A stretch of DNA of 32,244 nt from Calidithermus chliarophilus DSM 9957 (GTDB lineage: Bacteria; Deinococcota; Deinococci; Deinococcales; Thermaceae), in the NCBI RefSeq assembly GCF_000430045.1, contig NZ_KE387023.1, forward strand, positions 2,315,229 to 2,347,472. Reading direction: 5' to 3'. Positions 1-10,320 of the stretch are shown here, piece after piece; positions within the stretch are counted from its first letter, which is position 1; each line of letters opens with the position of its first letter. The translations under genes were made by a program, and so were the position numbers. The notes beneath the pieces are model-generated. The model was not told where the DNA came from. It worked only from the letters and a program-made list of their open reading frames with translations, and made no database searches.

Positions 1-1
1 C

Positions 2-1393
2 GCCGGGCAACTGGCCCAGGCCGCGCGGGCCCACCTGGCCGTGGGCCGCAAGCTGCGGGTCGGGCCGCTGGGCCGCACCGCGCTCGTGCACTACACCAAG
101 GCGCTCGAGCTCATGGGCCCCATGGCCCCGCCCCAGGAGCGCTTCCAGGTGCTGGCCGAGTGCGCCGAGCTCAAGCTGGCGCTGGGCGACCAGGCCCAGG
201 CCGAGCGCCTGGAGCTCGCCCGGCTCTCCAGCGAGGTGCCGGAGGAGCGCTTCCGGCTTTTCCTGCTCGAGGCCGAGGCCGCGGTGCAGTCCGGGCAGGT
301 GGCCGAGGGCACCCAGACCGCGCGGCGGGCCCTCGAGCTCGCCCGCACCGCCTGGCAGAAGGGGCAGGCCCTGTTCCGGCTGGCCTGGCTCGAGTACCGC
401 GGCGGCGACCCCGACGCCCAGCTCGAGCCCCTCACCGACTCCATCCGCTACTTCGAGATCTCGGGCGACCGCCCCATGGAGGCCCACGCCCTGCGCAACC
501 TGGCGGGCTACTACTCGCGCATCGGCGACCACGCCAGGGCCCGCGAGGCCTACAACAAGGCGCTGGTGCTGGCCGAGGGCCTGGCCGACGACCTCCTGCT
601 GCGCCGCCTCAAGGCCGACGGCGCCATCGTGGACTTCGTGCGCGGGGCCTACCACCTCAGCATCGCCGCCGGGGAGACCCTGCTGGCCGAGGCCCGCGAG
701 CGCGGCGACCTGTGGGCGGTGTGGGACGCGCTGCACATCTTGAGCCTCAACGCCGGGGCGGTGGGGCTGAGCACCGGGCTCGAGCAGGCCCTGCGCCAGG
801 CGCTGCAGGAGGCCGAGGCCGTGCGGGCCTACCGCGACGTCTCGATCCTGCGCACCTCGCTGGGTACCGCCCTGATGGTCGAGAACCGGCTGGGGGAGGC
901 CGTGGATCAGTTGCAGCAGGCCCTGCGCGTGATGGAGGACCTGGGCGAGCAGGCCACGTTGGGCTACGCGCTGTTCTCGCTGGGCTTCACCCAGGTCGAG
1001 CAGGGGCGCTACGAGGAGGGCGAGGAGGTGCTGACCCGCGCCGCCGAGCACTGGGGCGAGCGCCGGCAGGGCCGCGACCGCGCCCGCGCCCTGGCCGGGC
1101 TGGCCCTGTCCTACCTGCGCCGGGGCGAGCGCGAGAGGGCGCTCGAGGCCTCGAGGCTGGCCTACGAGGGCCGCGAGGAGTGGGCCGAGGGCATCTTCGA
1201 CCTGCCGTTCATCCTGTACGCCCGGGCCCGGGCCCTGGGGGAGGACGCCGGGGCGGAGCTGCTGGGGCGCACCCAGCAGCACCTCATCGCCCTCTCCGAG
1301 CGCCTGCCCCCCGACCTCTCGGCGTACCTGCTCAACAACCGCTTCGTGCGGTGGGCCCTGAGGAAGGCGGCTAGGAAGCCGGCTCTCCCGTAA
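2..1393 (+). CDS. TPR-rich protein, C-terminal part (5' truncated by window edge)
   Basis: The frame is open from base 2, so the start lies outside the window; the stop is TAA at 1391-1393. The visible 463 residues are all-helical, with the spacing of tetratricopeptide repeats (for example the A/L-rich helix pairs around KALVLAEG, QLQQALRVMEDLG and EEVLTRAAEHWG). No catalytic motif is visible. The opening residues (AARAHLAVGRKLR, then KALELMG) resemble the region that follows the ATPase module in large BTAD/AAA TPR regulators such as the one beginning at 30235. I infer the C-terminal sensor part of a similar regulator. A free-standing TPR protein remains possible because the N-terminus is missing. 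Confidence 0.75.
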   Translation, partial: AGQLAQAARAHLAVGRKLRVGPLGRTALVHYTKALELMGPMAPPQERFQVLAECAELKLALGDQAQAERLELARLSSEVPEERFRLFLLEAEAAVQSGQVAEGTQTARRALELARTAWQKGQALFRLAWLEYRGGDPDAQLEPLTDSIRYFEISGDRPMEAHALRNLAGYYSRIGDHARAREAYNKALVLAEGLADDLLLRRLKADGAIVDFVRGAYHLSIAAGETLLAEARERGDLWAVWDALHILSLNAGAVGLSTGLEQALRQALQEAEAVRAYRDVSILRTSLGTALMVENRLGEAVDQLQQALRVMEDLGEQATLGYALFSLGFTQVEQGRYEEGEEVLTRAAEHWGERRQGRDRARALAGLALSYLRRGERERALEASRLAYEGREEWAEGIFDLPFILYARARALGEDAGAELLGRTQQHLIALSERLPPDLSAYLLNNRFVRWALRKAARKPALP

Positions 1394-1582
1394 TACCGGA
1401 TTCAAAAAGATAATCGTCCAAATCCAAAGAGCCCAGGGGCTATCTTTTCGGACCCCAGAGCACACCCCTCCCTGACGGTCGGCGGAGAAAGCGCATCCCT
1501 TCCAAAGGGCGGCACCGCCCTCCGCCACGCGGATAACTCCGGCCCTTTCAGTCCGGCGCCGGACTGACCGAAGCTGGTGCAG
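1393..1582. repeat. palindromic intergenic repeat, apparently split copy
   Basis: An 18-bp perfect palindrome, CAGTCCGGCGCCGGACTG (1549-1566), is followed by ACCGAAGCTGGT. This matches the right half of the hairpin element at 17670-17716 at about 29 of 37 positions by eye. The matching left arm, ATACCGGATTC, is at 1393-1403, so about 145 bp separates the two parts of what is contiguous in the other copy. The rest of the 1394-1746 gap holds no convincing gene. Confidence 0.45.
1405..1448 (+). terminator. possible terminator hairpin after the TPR gene
   Basis: An outer perfect inverted repeat, AAAAGATA (1405-1412) with TATCTTTT (1441-1448), encloses an inner AGCCC (1430-1434) / GGGCT (1437-1441) stem. 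The outer right arm supplies the T-rich tail after the inner stem. It lies 12 bp after the TPR stop codon. Confidence 0.45.
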
Positions 1583-1746
1583 CCCCTGTACCCGGGTCTC
1601 CCGCGAGGAACGCGAATTCCACGAGGGCGTGGCCGGATAAGGCTCAGCAGCCGCGTATTGAGCCCCTCCCCACCGTAACGGGGATTTAACACCGCCGTTG
1701 TTACCCTTCGCGTAGCCTGACCAAGGGGTCAGTCGCAGGAGGGAAT

Positions 1747-3294
1747 ATGAAGCGATGGGGTCCTATGTCGAGGATGCTGTTAGGCTCGTTGCTCTTGCTG
1801 TTGCTGGTGGCGTGCCCGGGTGGAGGGGCGCCCAAGCTGACGGTTTCTCCCAAGACGCAGACCGTCGTGGCCGGGGGCGCGCCGGTCAACTTCACCGCGA
1901 CGCTCACGGGGGCCTCGGGCACCATCACCTGGAGCCTCAGCGGGCCGGGCAGCATCTCCACGACCACCGGCGCCGGCACCACCTACACCCCGCCCGCCTC
2001 CGTGGCGAGCCCCCAGACCGCCACCCTCACCGCGACCTCCGGCTCGCTCTCCGACAGCGCCACCATTACCATCAACCCGCCTGCCAGCATCACCGTCTCG
2101 GGCAAGGTGATCGATTTCTACGGCCAGGGAGCGGGCGGGCTCGCCGTCAGGATCGGTAGCACTACCACTACCACGGCCTCGGACGGGACCTTTAGTATCT
2201 CGAACGTCACCACCCCCTACGACGCCGTGGTGTTCAACAGCACGACCAAGGTCGTCAACTACTACAAGGGGCTGACGCGTTCGGACCCCAGCCTGACGGC
2301 CATCAACCTTGCGTCCGTCACCCCGCCCAAGTCTGCCTCTTTCTCGGGCAACCTCTCCGGCGGCGCCGGCTTCCCCAACCCTGCCAACCACACGACCCGC
2401 GTGTTCTTTGGCTCACCCGAGACTTTGCAGAGCGGCAGCAGCGTCACCGGTCCCGCCTACGGCCCGGTGAACGCCGCGTGGTTCGGCCCGGACAGCACCT
2501 CGGGCAACGTGTACGCCTTGCAGTGGCAAGTTGACCCGGGCACCAACTTCCCGATCGACTACAAGGGCTTCGGGAGCAAGGCCCTGACCCTGAGCAACGG
2601 CGGCACGTTCAACAACCAGGACGTGACTTTGGGCAGCCTGGCCGAGGACAACCTCAGCGGGAGCGTCACCGTCCCGGCGGGGTATGCCCTGAACCAGCGT
2701 AGGGTCAACCTGCGGGTAGCCCCCGGGTCGGGCACGGCCCTGCTCACCGACGCTTCGGCCGCCGCCAGCTTCAGCTACGTCACCCCCAGGATCACCGGTG
2801 CGACCGTTTCGCTCGTGGCGACGGCCAGTAGCGGGGCCAGGTCGTCTTTGGCCTGGAAAGCCGGGGCCGCGACCAACGCCTCCGGGGTCAGTGTCAGCCT
2901 GACCGCCGCCCCCGGCCTGACGGTGCCGGTCAACAACGCCACGGGCGTCACCATCAACACCGATTTCCAGACCACCGGTTTCAGCGGCGGGGTGAACGTC
3001 TTCTACTTCAAGCACCTGGCCGGCTCCAACCCCGACATCTACGTGATCACCACCGCGAACACCACCAAAATTCCCGACCTGAGCGCGATCGGCCTGGGTC
3101 TGCCCACTTCCGGGGCCGTCAGCTACTCGTGGCAGGTCATCGGGGTTGCGCCCTTCACCTCCACCGACCTCGCGGCGGGGTCCGGCGGCTTCCTGAAGGA
3201 TTACATCAAGGTTGCCCTGCTCGGCAGCGGCGCGGGGCCCGACGCGGACGGCGGGATTGGCGTGTCGGAGACCTTTAACTTCACCACTCCGTGA
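1747..3294 (+). CDS. secreted lipoprotein with Ig-like and carboxypeptidase-regulatory-like domains
   Basis: 515 aa, ATG start with a strong ribosome site (GGAGGG) about 6 nt upstream. The N-terminus is a lipoprotein signal: Lys/Arg, then a run of leucines, then LVAC with the lipidated Cys at about residue 23, followed by PGGG. Residues about 31-110 look like a bacterial Ig-like domain (LTVSP..TVVAGG..VNFTATL, ending SDSATITI). Residues about 112-165 look like a carboxypeptidase-regulatory-like beta sandwich (VSGKVIDFYGQGAGGLAVRIG..SDGTFSISN). The remainder is Gly/Ser/Thr/Asn-rich beta sequence without recognisable catalytic motifs. Probably a surface-anchored structural or binding protein; function unknown. 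It is monocistronic, converging on sodA. Confidence 0.8.
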   Translation: MKRWGPMSRMLLGSLLLLLLVACPGGGAPKLTVSPKTQTVVAGGAPVNFTATLTGASGTITWSLSGPGSISTTTGAGTTYTPPASVASPQTATLTATSGSLSDSATITINPPASITVSGKVIDFYGQGAGGLAVRIGSTTTTTASDGTFSISNVTTPYDAVVFNSTTKVVNYYKGLTRSDPSLTAINLASVTPPKSASFSGNLSGGAGFPNPANHTTRVFFGSPETLQSGSSVTGPAYGPVNAAWFGPDSTSGNVYALQWQVDPGTNFPIDYKGFGSKALTLSNGGTFNNQDVTLGSLAEDNLSGSVTVPAGYALNQRRVNLRVAPGSGTALLTDASAAASFSYVTPRITGATVSLVATASSGARSSLAWKAGAATNASGVSVSLTAAPGLTVPVNNATGVTINTDFQTTGFSGGVNVFYFKHLAGSNPDIYVITTANTTKIPDLSAIGLGLPTSGAVSYSWQVIGVAPFTSTDLAAGSGGFLKDYIKVALLGSGAGPDADGGIGVSETFNFTTP

Positions 3295-3323
3295 AGCGTC
3301 TCGAGACCAGCGAACGAAAGGAG

Positions 3324-3347
3324 GAGGCCGGGGATCCCCCCGGCCTC
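3324..3347. terminator. bidirectional terminator-like hairpin between lipoprotein gene and sodA
   Basis: A perfect 10-bp stem, GAGGCCGGGG (3324-3333) with CCCCGGCCTC (3338-3347), has a 4-nt ATCC loop. It sits in the 70-bp space between two convergent stop codons. There is no long T-tract on either strand. Confidence 0.6.
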
Positions 3348-3364
3348 GGTGCTCGCGCTCGAGC

Positions 3365-3970
3365 CTAGAACCGCTCGGCCACCTTGTCCCAGTTGATCAC
3401 GTTCCAGATCGCCGCCAGGTAGTCGGGGCGGCGGTTCTGGTACTTGAGGTAGTAGGCGTGCTCCCACACGTCGATGCCCAGCAGCGGGGTGTGGCCCTGC
3501 ATGAGGGGGGAGTCCTGGTTGGGGGTGGAATACACGTGCAGCTTGCCCTCGCCGTCCTTGACCAGCCAGGCCCAGCCCGAGCCGAAGCGGGTCGCCCCGG
3601 CCTGGGTCATCTTGGCCTTGAGCTCGTCGAAGGAGCCGAAGGCGGCGTCGATGGCCTCGGCCAGGCGGCCGGTGGGCCGCTGGGAGCCGCCCGGGGTGAG
3701 GATGTCCCAGAAGAGGGTGTGGTTGTGGTGGCCGCCGCCGTTGTTGATGACGGCCTGGCGGATGGATTCGGGCACTTCCGTGATGCGGCCGAGGAGTTGC
3801 TCGAGGCTCCAGCCCTGGATCTCGGGGGCCTTCTCCAGCGCGGCGTTGAGGTTGTTGACGTAGGCCGCGTGGTGCTTGCCGTGGTGAATCTCCATGGTCT
3901 GCGCGTCGATGTGGGGCTCGAGGGCAGCCTTGTCGAAGGGAAGGTCGGGCAGTTTGAAAGGATAACTCAT
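3365..3970 (-). CDS. sodA: superoxide dismutase (Mn type)
   Basis: 201 aa, the usual length for Mn/Fe superoxide dismutases, which convert superoxide to hydrogen peroxide and oxygen in the cytoplasm. The metal ligands are in place: His29 (MEIHHGKHH), His84 ([11 protein letters not shown]), Asp167 and His171 ([15 protein letters not shown]). Gln152 in STPNQDSP and the GGGH segment point to manganese rather than iron. The sequence reads close to the Thermus enzyme from end to end. The ATG at 3970 is preceded by a strong ribosome site (GGAGGTGG). A TAGAAT -10 candidate lies on the minus strand at 3990-3995, without a convincing -35. It appears monocistronic. Confidence 0.97.
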   Translation of the reverse strand: MSYPFKLPDLPFDKAALEPHIDAQTMEIHHGKHHAAYVNNLNAALEKAPEIQGWSLEQLLGRITEVPESIRQAVINNGGGHHNHTLFWDILTPGGSQRPTGRLAEAIDAAFGSFDELKAKMTQAGATRFGSGWAWLVKDGEGKLHVYSTPNQDSPLMQGHTPLLGIDVWEHAYYLKYQNRRPDYLAAIWNVINWDKVAERF

Positions 3971-4038
3971 GCTTCCACCTCCAAGGCCGATTCTAATTCA
4001 CTGCCCCCCCCGCAAAGGGCAGGGCACCACTTTTGGCG

Positions 4039-5970
4039 CTACTCCGGCGCTCCCTCCTCCAGCATCCCCTGGCGGATGACCTCCAGGCACGCGCGCACCA
4101 CCGCGGGGTCGAACTGCCGCCCGCCCTGGCGCTCCAGCTCCTCCACCGCCCGCTCCAGCGGCCACGCCGGCTTGTAGGGGCGCTCGTTGAGCAGCGCGTC
4201 GAGCACGTCGGCCACGGCCACGATGCGGGCCGAGAGCGGGATCTGCTCGCCGGCCAGGCCCAGCGGGTAGCCGGTGCCGTCCCAGCGCTCGTGGTGGGCC
4301 AGGGCGATCTCCTGGGCCATCTGCAGCAGCTTGGAGTTGCCGCCCGAGAGGATCTGCGAGCCGATGTGGGTGTGCTGGCGCATGAGGGCGAACTCGGGGG
4401 GGCTGAGGCGGCCGGGCTTGAGCAGGATGGCGTCGGGGATGCCGATCTTGCCCACGTCGTGCAGGCGGGCGGCCGACTGGAGGAGCGCGACGTCGGGATC
4501 GGGCCAGCCCAGGGTGCGGGCGATGAGGGCCGAGAGGCGCCCCACGCGGCGGGTGTGCTCGCCGGTGGCGTCGTCGCGGTACTCGGCGGCCAGCGCCAGG
4601 CGGTTGACGACCTCGAGGTGGGCCTCCTCGAGCTCGCGGGTGCGCTCGCGCACCTTGGCCTCGGCCTCCTCGCGGGCTTTCTGCTCGAGCTCGGTGCGCA
4701 GGCGGTACATCTCGGCCTCGTTGCGTGCGCGCTGGAGGTCGAACTGCACGCTGAGCTGCCGGGTGCGGCGCTCGCTCTCCTCGTTGAAGACCTCGCGCTC
4801 GAGGCGGTGGAACTCCTGGTGGTGCTCGAGGGCCTGCTCGAAGCGCCCCAGCCCCCGGTGGGCCTCGCACAAGCACTCGTGCGCCTCGTAGGCCGAGCGG
4901 CGGTTGCCCAGGCTCTGGGCCAGGCTCAGCGCCTCCTGGAGGGGCCCCAGGGCCTGCTCGAAGCGGCCCATCGCCAGGTGGCTGCGCCCCAGGTTGAGCA
5001 GGGCGTCTACTTCCCCCTCGCGGTCGCCCAGGGTCCGGGCGATGCTGAGGGTTTGGGCGTGGGTGCGTAAGGCCTGCGGGTGCTGGCCCAGCGCGGTGTA
5101 GACCTGCCCCAGCCCGTCGAGGTTATCGACCTCGAACTGCCGCAGGCCGAGCTGCCGGGCCTTGCTCAGCGCCCTCTGGAAGAGCGTGCGCGCCTTGGCC
5201 CACTCGCCCTTGCCGAGGTAGAGGTTGGCCAGGTTGTTGAGCACGGCGGTCTGGGCGAGTTGGTCGCCCGCCTCGCGGCTGGCGGCGAGGGCCTGCTCGA
5301 AGAGCTCGAGCGCCCGGGCGGAGTCGCCCAGCCGCTGGTAGAGCATGCCCAGGTTCACCAGGTTGCTGATGCTGCCCCGCGAGTTCAGGCCCAGGCTGCT
5401 GAAGAGCTCGTAGGCCGCCTTGAGGTGCTCGAGGGCCCGCGCGTAGTCGCCCAGGGCGAGGTGCACCTGGCCGGTGTTGTTGAGGATGTTGGCCTGGGTC
5501 TCCGCCAGCCCCAGGCGGCGCGCGGCGGCCAGCCCCTCGCCCAGGCACTCCAGGGCCCGCGCGTGCTCGCCCTGGATGCTCAGCACGCTGGCCTCGAGGT
5601 TGAGCGCCTCGACCACCGCCTTGTGGTTGCCCGCCTGGCGGGCGAGGGAGGAGGCCTGGGCGAACTGCTGCACGGCCTTCTCGAGCTGCCCCAGGTCGCG
5701 GTAGACCCGCCCTTGCGCCAGCAGGCACTGCGCCAGAGGCGCCAGGTGCCCCAGCGCGAAAAAGCCCTGCTGGGCCTGGGTCAGGACCCTGATGGCCTCG
5801 CCCAGGCTCCCCTGCCGGTAGAGCGCCAGGCCCTCCTCGAGCCGCGCCGCGGCCTGCTCGGCGGTGAGCAGGGGAGAGCCCGGCGTGAGGGCGGCGGGCT
5901 CGAGCTGCGCCACGTCGCCCTCGCCGGGGGTACTGCCGGGCGGGGGGCTGGCTTCGTTCACGTCGTTCAC
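4039..5970 (-). CDS. TPR protein with C-terminal HD-GYP domain (c-di-GMP phosphodiesterase-like)
   Basis: 643 aa. Residues about 35-410 are successive TPR units of the 40-residue type ([46 protein letters not shown]). Residues about 415-465 are a charged coiled coil. The C-terminal 170 residues are an HD-GYP domain with its signatures intact: HDVGK at 504-508 and [11 protein letters not shown] at 559-569, so metal binding and hydrolysis of cyclic di-GMP are expected. There is no receiver or transmembrane domain, so the TPR array is the likely input module. The GTG at 5970 is only 10 nt after the upstream protease stop, which suggests one transcript; a second in-frame GTG at 5961 is an alternative start. 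Confidence 0.88.
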   Translation of the reverse strand: MNDVNEASPPPGSTPGEGDVAQLEPAALTPGSPLLTAEQAAARLEEGLALYRQGSLGEAIRVLTQAQQGFFALGHLAPLAQCLLAQGRVYRDLGQLEKAVQQFAQASSLARQAGNHKAVVEALNLEASVLSIQGEHARALECLGEGLAAARRLGLAETQANILNNTGQVHLALGDYARALEHLKAAYELFSSLGLNSRGSISNLVNLGMLYQRLGDSARALELFEQALAASREAGDQLAQTAVLNNLANLYLGKGEWAKARTLFQRALSKARQLGLRQFEVDNLDGLGQVYTALGQHPQALRTHAQTLSIARTLGDREGEVDALLNLGRSHLAMGRFEQALGPLQEALSLAQSLGNRRSAYEAHECLCEAHRGLGRFEQALEHHQEFHRLEREVFNEESERRTRQLSVQFDLQRARNEAEMYRLRTELEQKAREEAEAKVRERTRELEEAHLEVVNRLALAAEYRDDATGEHTRRVGRLSALIARTLGWPDPDVALLQSAARLHDVGKIGIPDAILLKPGRLSPPEFALMRQHTHIGSQILSGGNSKLLQMAQEIALAHHERWDGTGYPLGLAGEQIPLSARIVAVADVLDALLNERPYKPAWPLERAVEELERQGGRQFDPAVVRACLEVIRQGMLEEGAPE

Positions 5971-5980
5971 CCCCGGGGCC

Positions 5981-7366
5981 TCAGTCGTCGAGGACGTTGC
6001 GCAGGAACTCCTCGAGGTCGAGGCGTCCTTTCCCCACCTGGTCTTTGTAAGCCTCGTTGAGGCCGTTGTTGTAGATGTCGCTCGAGCGCACCCGCAGCTC
6101 GTCGGCGAGGTTGGCCGCGGGGACCTCGAGCTTCTGGCCCAGCGCCAGGGCCAGCGCCCCCGAGGCCATGGGCGCGGCCATCGAGGTGCCGGTCCAGGCG
6201 GCCTTGCGCGGCTCGGGATTCCCGGGGGCCGGGCCGTAGACGTTCTCGCCCGGGGCGGCCAGCTCGACGCTCTTGCCGTAGGTCGCGAAGCTCGACTTGA
6301 CGTCGGAGAGGTTCACGCTGGTGACGCTCAGGCGCTTCCAGCCGTTCTTGTCGTCGGCCATGGTCGAGGCGGGGAAGGTCACCTTGTCGTCGCCGGTGTT
6401 GCCGGTCGAGGCCACCACCAGCACGCCCTTGCCGTTGGCCGCGCGGATGGCCTGCTCGATGGCGTCGTGCTTCTGGTCGCTGCCCAGGCTCAGGTTGATG
6501 ACCTTAGCGCCCTTGGCCACGGCCCAGTCGATGGCCGCGGCCACCGCCGCCACGTCGCCGTAGCCGTCGGAGCCCAGCACGCGCAGGGGCAGCAGGGTGG
6601 CGCGGGGCGCGACCTGGCGGATGATGCCCGCGACGTTGGTGCCGTGGCCGTAGCCGCCCTGGCCCAGATCACCCACTTCCTGCGGGACGGGGTCGTTGTC
6701 GTAGAAGTCCCACCACTCGCCCGCCGGGGCCAGGGCCTCCTTCAGGGCCGGGTGCTCGAGGTCTACGCCGGTGTCGATCACGGCGACTTTCACCCCGTAC
6801 CCGAGCCTCGGGGCCAGCCTGTGGCCCTGCTCGAGCCGGATGCGCTTCCAGGTCTCGGTGTTTTCGGGCATCCAGGCAAAGACCCCCCCGGCCCAGATGG
6901 CCGAGGAGCCACCCGCCCAGATCGCCGAACTCCCCCCGGCCCAGATCGTGGAGGAGCCGCCCGCCCAGATCGTGGAGCTGCCGCTCATCCAGGCCGCCTG
7001 GCCGCCCGAGAGGAAGCTACGGGCGTTGGGCTCGAGGGTGAGGTTGTCGGCCGCGATCACGTCCTTCTTGGCCTCGGCGGTCCGGCTGTCGAGCCCCAAC
7101 ATGGCGTAGCTGCCGCTCTCCCAGACCAGGGCCTTGCCCCCGTACCGCTCCTCGAGGCTCGAGCGGCTCTCCGAGCCCGACAGCGGCACGGTCAGCACGA
7201 AGTCGGCGCGGGGCTGGTTCGCACTCAGGGGGACGTCTCCCGTCGCGGGCGGGGGCGCGGGGTTGCACCCGGTGACCAGGGCCAGCGGGAGCACCCACGC
7301 GAGGAACCGGCCCAACAGCTCATGCGGGATCCGGCCGTGGAGGGGGTGGGAAGGATTAGGGGTCAT
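5981..7366 (-). CDS. subtilisin-family (S8) serine protease, lipoprotein with GGSSxIWA repeats
   Basis: 461 aa. The signal peptide ends in a lipobox, LVTGC, with Cys34 as the anchor. Residues about 50-120 look like a propeptide. Residues 128-160 are four tandem copies of an 8-residue unit GGSS(T/A)IWA. The catalytic domain follows with Asp198 ([13 protein letters not shown]), His241 ([11 protein letters not shown]), oxyanion Asn323 (ASTGNTG) and Ser395 ([14 protein letters not shown]), so an active, membrane-anchored extracellular protease is expected. The gene is first in a probable two-gene transcript with the HD-GYP gene. Upstream, a TATATT at 7442-7447 (minus) may be a -10, but no good -35 is seen. 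Confidence 0.93.
   Translation of the reverse strand: MTPNPSHPLHGRIPHELLGRFLAWVLPLALVTGCNPAPPPATGDVPLSANQPRADFVLTVPLSGSESRSSLEERYGGKALVWESGSYAMLGLDSRTAEAKKDVIAADNLTLEPNARSFLSGGQAAWMSGSSTIWAGGSSTIWAGGSSAIWAGGSSAIWAGGVFAWMPENTETWKRIRLEQGHRLAPRLGYGVKVAVIDTGVDLEHPALKEALAPAGEWWDFYDNDPVPQEVGDLGQGGYGHGTNVAGIIRQVAPRATLLPLRVLGSDGYGDVAAVAAAIDWAVAKGAKVINLSLGSDQKHDAIEQAIRAANGKGVLVVASTGNTGDDKVTFPASTMADDKNGWKRLSVTSVNLSDVKSSFATYGKSVELAAPGENVYGPAPGNPEPRKAAWTGTSMAAPMASGALALALGQKLEVPAANLADELRVRSSDIYNNGLNEAYKDQVGKGRLDLEEFLRNVLDD
6887..6985 (-). repeat. 24-bp coding tandem repeat in the protease gene
   Basis: Four consecutive 24-bp units encode GGSS(T/A)IWA between the propeptide-like region and the catalytic domain. 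The units are closely similar at DNA level, differing mainly at a few codon positions and at the Thr/Ala codon, so copy number could change by slippage or recombination. Confidence 0.8.
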
Positions 7367-7537
7367 GGTTCGGGCCTCGTCTCGCCACCACGTTGAGCTG
7401 CTACTCCCTTAGTGAACGCCTGAATAGCGATTACAGAGCAAATATATCCGCTCCCCTTGCCGTCGCAGGCGGGAAAATGACCAAGGCCCGGTTAATGTAA
7501 CGAAGTTCACGGGGCGGTTTTCCCGATCCCCAAGGGA

Positions 7538-7564
7538 AATCCCCGCCCGAGCAAGGCGGGGATT
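7538..7564 (-). terminator. terminator-like hairpin after fumC
   Basis: A perfect 10-bp stem, AATCCCCGCC (7538-7547) with GGCGGGGATT (7555-7564), has a 7-nt loop. It lies 22 bp beyond the fumC stop on the minus strand. The tail is only weakly T-rich. Confidence 0.6.
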
Positions 7565-7586
7565 GTTGCCAGGACACGGAAAAGCT

Positions 7587-8987
<1,401 letters not shown>

Positions 8988-8999
8988 GGCTTTGCCATT

Positions 9000-10220
9000 T
9001 TACCGGCTGGGCCGGGGGTCGAAACGGCGCAGCGCGCGGTAGGCAATCCCTAAGCCGAGCGCCACGCAGAAGGCCCCGGCGAAGAAGGGGGCGCCGGGCA
9101 GCTCCGCCACCGCCTGCGGCCCGATGAAGCGGCTGAAGAGGTAGGTGCCCGCCACCGGGCCCACGACGCCCATCAGGCTGCCGACGGTCGCCAGGGCGCC
9201 CTGCACGGTCCCCTGCTCGTCGGACCGGACGCTGCGGCTGATGAGGGCCTGCAGCGCGGGCTCGTCCACCGCGCCCAGCGTGGCGACCACCAGCACCGCG
9301 AAGAGCATCCAGGGGGCGCTGGCGAGGCCGTAGAGCACGAGGCTGAGCGCGCTCACGACCAGGCCCAGCACGACGGCCCGCCGTTCCCCCAGCCTCGGGA
9401 CCAGCCAGGGCACCACCAGCCCCTGCCCCAGGGCGGTCATCAGCCCGAAGGCCGCCAGGGTGAGGCCGTTCTCGGCGGGGCCGAAGCCGTAGCGGTAGGC
9501 GACGTAGGGGATCCACACCGCGACCAGCATGTTCATCGCCAGGCCGTTGAGCAGGATGGTCCAGGCCAGCGAGCGCAGCAGGGGGTACCGGCCCAGGGCG
9601 GCCAGCGCCCCGAAGGGGTTGGCCTCGAGCCAGCGCAGCGTTCGCTTGCGCTTTTCCGCCTTCAGCGACTCGGGCAGCAGCGTCAGGGCCAGCGTGAAGG
9701 TGAAGGCCGAGAAGCCCGCGACGATCCAGAACGGCACCCGCAAGCCCCAGTCGCCCACCAGGCCGCCCAGCGCGGGCCCGATCACGAAGCCGACGCCGAA
9801 AACGGCCCCGACGAGGCCGAAGTTGCGGGCCCGCTGTTCGGGGGGCGAGACGTCGACCAGGTAGGCGTTGATCACCACCAGGTTGGCGCTGGTGGCCCCC
9901 GCGACGACGCGGCCCAGGAAGTAGAGCTCGAGGCCCGGCGCGAGCGCGGTGAGCAGGTTTCCCGCCGCCGCCCCCGCCATTGACAGCAGCAGGACGGGTT
10001 TGCGCCCGTAGCGGTCGGAGAGCATCCCCCACACCGGGGCGAAGAACAGGGTGAGCGCCGCGTAGAGGGCCAGCGACCAGCCGTAGAGGCGGGCCGCCTC
10101 CTGCACGGTGCCGCCGCCCAGGGCTTGCAGGAAGCTGGGCGTGATGGGGTAGACCAGCCCCTCGCCCGCGACGTCCACGAACAGGATCGCCAGCACCACC
10201 AGCAGGCCGGAGCGCGCCAT
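9000..10220 (-). CDS. major facilitator superfamily drug exporter-like protein (TetA-like)
   Basis: 406 aa with about 12 hydrophobic segments. MFS motif A (GMLSDRYGRKPVLL) is at about residues 65-78, and the antiporter motif C (GAVFGVGFVIGPALGG) at about 138-153, marking a proton-coupled exporter of the DHA1/Tet type. The substrate cannot be read from the sequence. The gene is divergent from a MarR-type regulator 100 bp away, the usual arrangement for a repressed efflux pump. The ATG at 10220 is 6 nt downstream of a near-consensus -10, so the message is probably leaderless. Confidence 0.88.
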   Translation of the reverse strand: MARSGLLVVLAILFVDVAGEGLVYPITPSFLQALGGGTVQEAARLYGWSLALYAALTLFFAPVWGMLSDRYGRKPVLLLSMAGAAAGNLLTALAPGLELYFLGRVVAGATSANLVVINAYLVDVSPPEQRARNFGLVGAVFGVGFVIGPALGGLVGDWGLRVPFWIVAGFSAFTFTLALTLLPESLKAEKRKRTLRWLEANPFGALAALGRYPLLRSLAWTILLNGLAMNMLVAVWIPYVAYRYGFGPAENGLTLAAFGLMTALGQGLVVPWLVPRLGERRAVVLGLVVSALSLVLYGLASAPWMLFAVLVVATLGAVDEPALQALISRSVRSDEQGTVQGALATVGSLMGVVGPVAGTYLFSRFIGPQAVAELPGAPFFAGAFCVALGLGIAYRALRRFDPRPSR

Positions 10221-10226
10221 GGGCTC

Positions 10227-10255
10227 ACTCTAGCCGCGAAGGTTTGGCTTGTCAA
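10227..10255 (-). promoter_or_regulatory. promoter of the MFS exporter gene
   Basis: On the minus strand there is a perfect -35 TTGACA (10250-10255), a 17-bp spacer and -10 TAGAGT (10227-10232). The start codon begins 6 nt after the -10, which implies a leaderless transcript. Confidence 0.7.
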
Positions 10256-10263
10256 ACTGTTTG
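10253..10263. promoter_or_regulatory. candidate MarR operator overlapping the MFS -35 box
   Basis: A perfect palindrome with one central base, CAAACTGTTTG (10253-10263), overlaps the -35 of the exporter promoter. Binding there would block polymerase. Confidence 0.45.
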
Positions 10264-10278
10264 GTCAATCGTAAATAG

Positions 10279-10293
10279 CGGTTCGCCGAACCG
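10279..10293. promoter_or_regulatory. second palindrome in the MFS/MarR intergenic region
   Basis: CGGTTCG (10279-10285) and CGAACCG (10287-10293) are perfect inverted arms around one C. It lies about 28 bp before the regulator gene start, near where that gene's promoter should be, and could serve for autoregulation. Confidence 0.4.
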
Positions 10294-10320
10294 TTCGCCC
10301 TTTTGGCCTAAGATGGGGGG

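Noticed and set aside
1402-1692. Minus-strand frame of 96 codons in the first gap
   Set aside because: It spans the terminator hairpin and the palindrome, is Arg/Gly/Pro-rich and matches no family I know.
6887-6985. The repeated 24-bp units as a CRISPR-like array
   Set aside because: The units are contiguous without spacers, in frame, and encode a regular peptide repeat.
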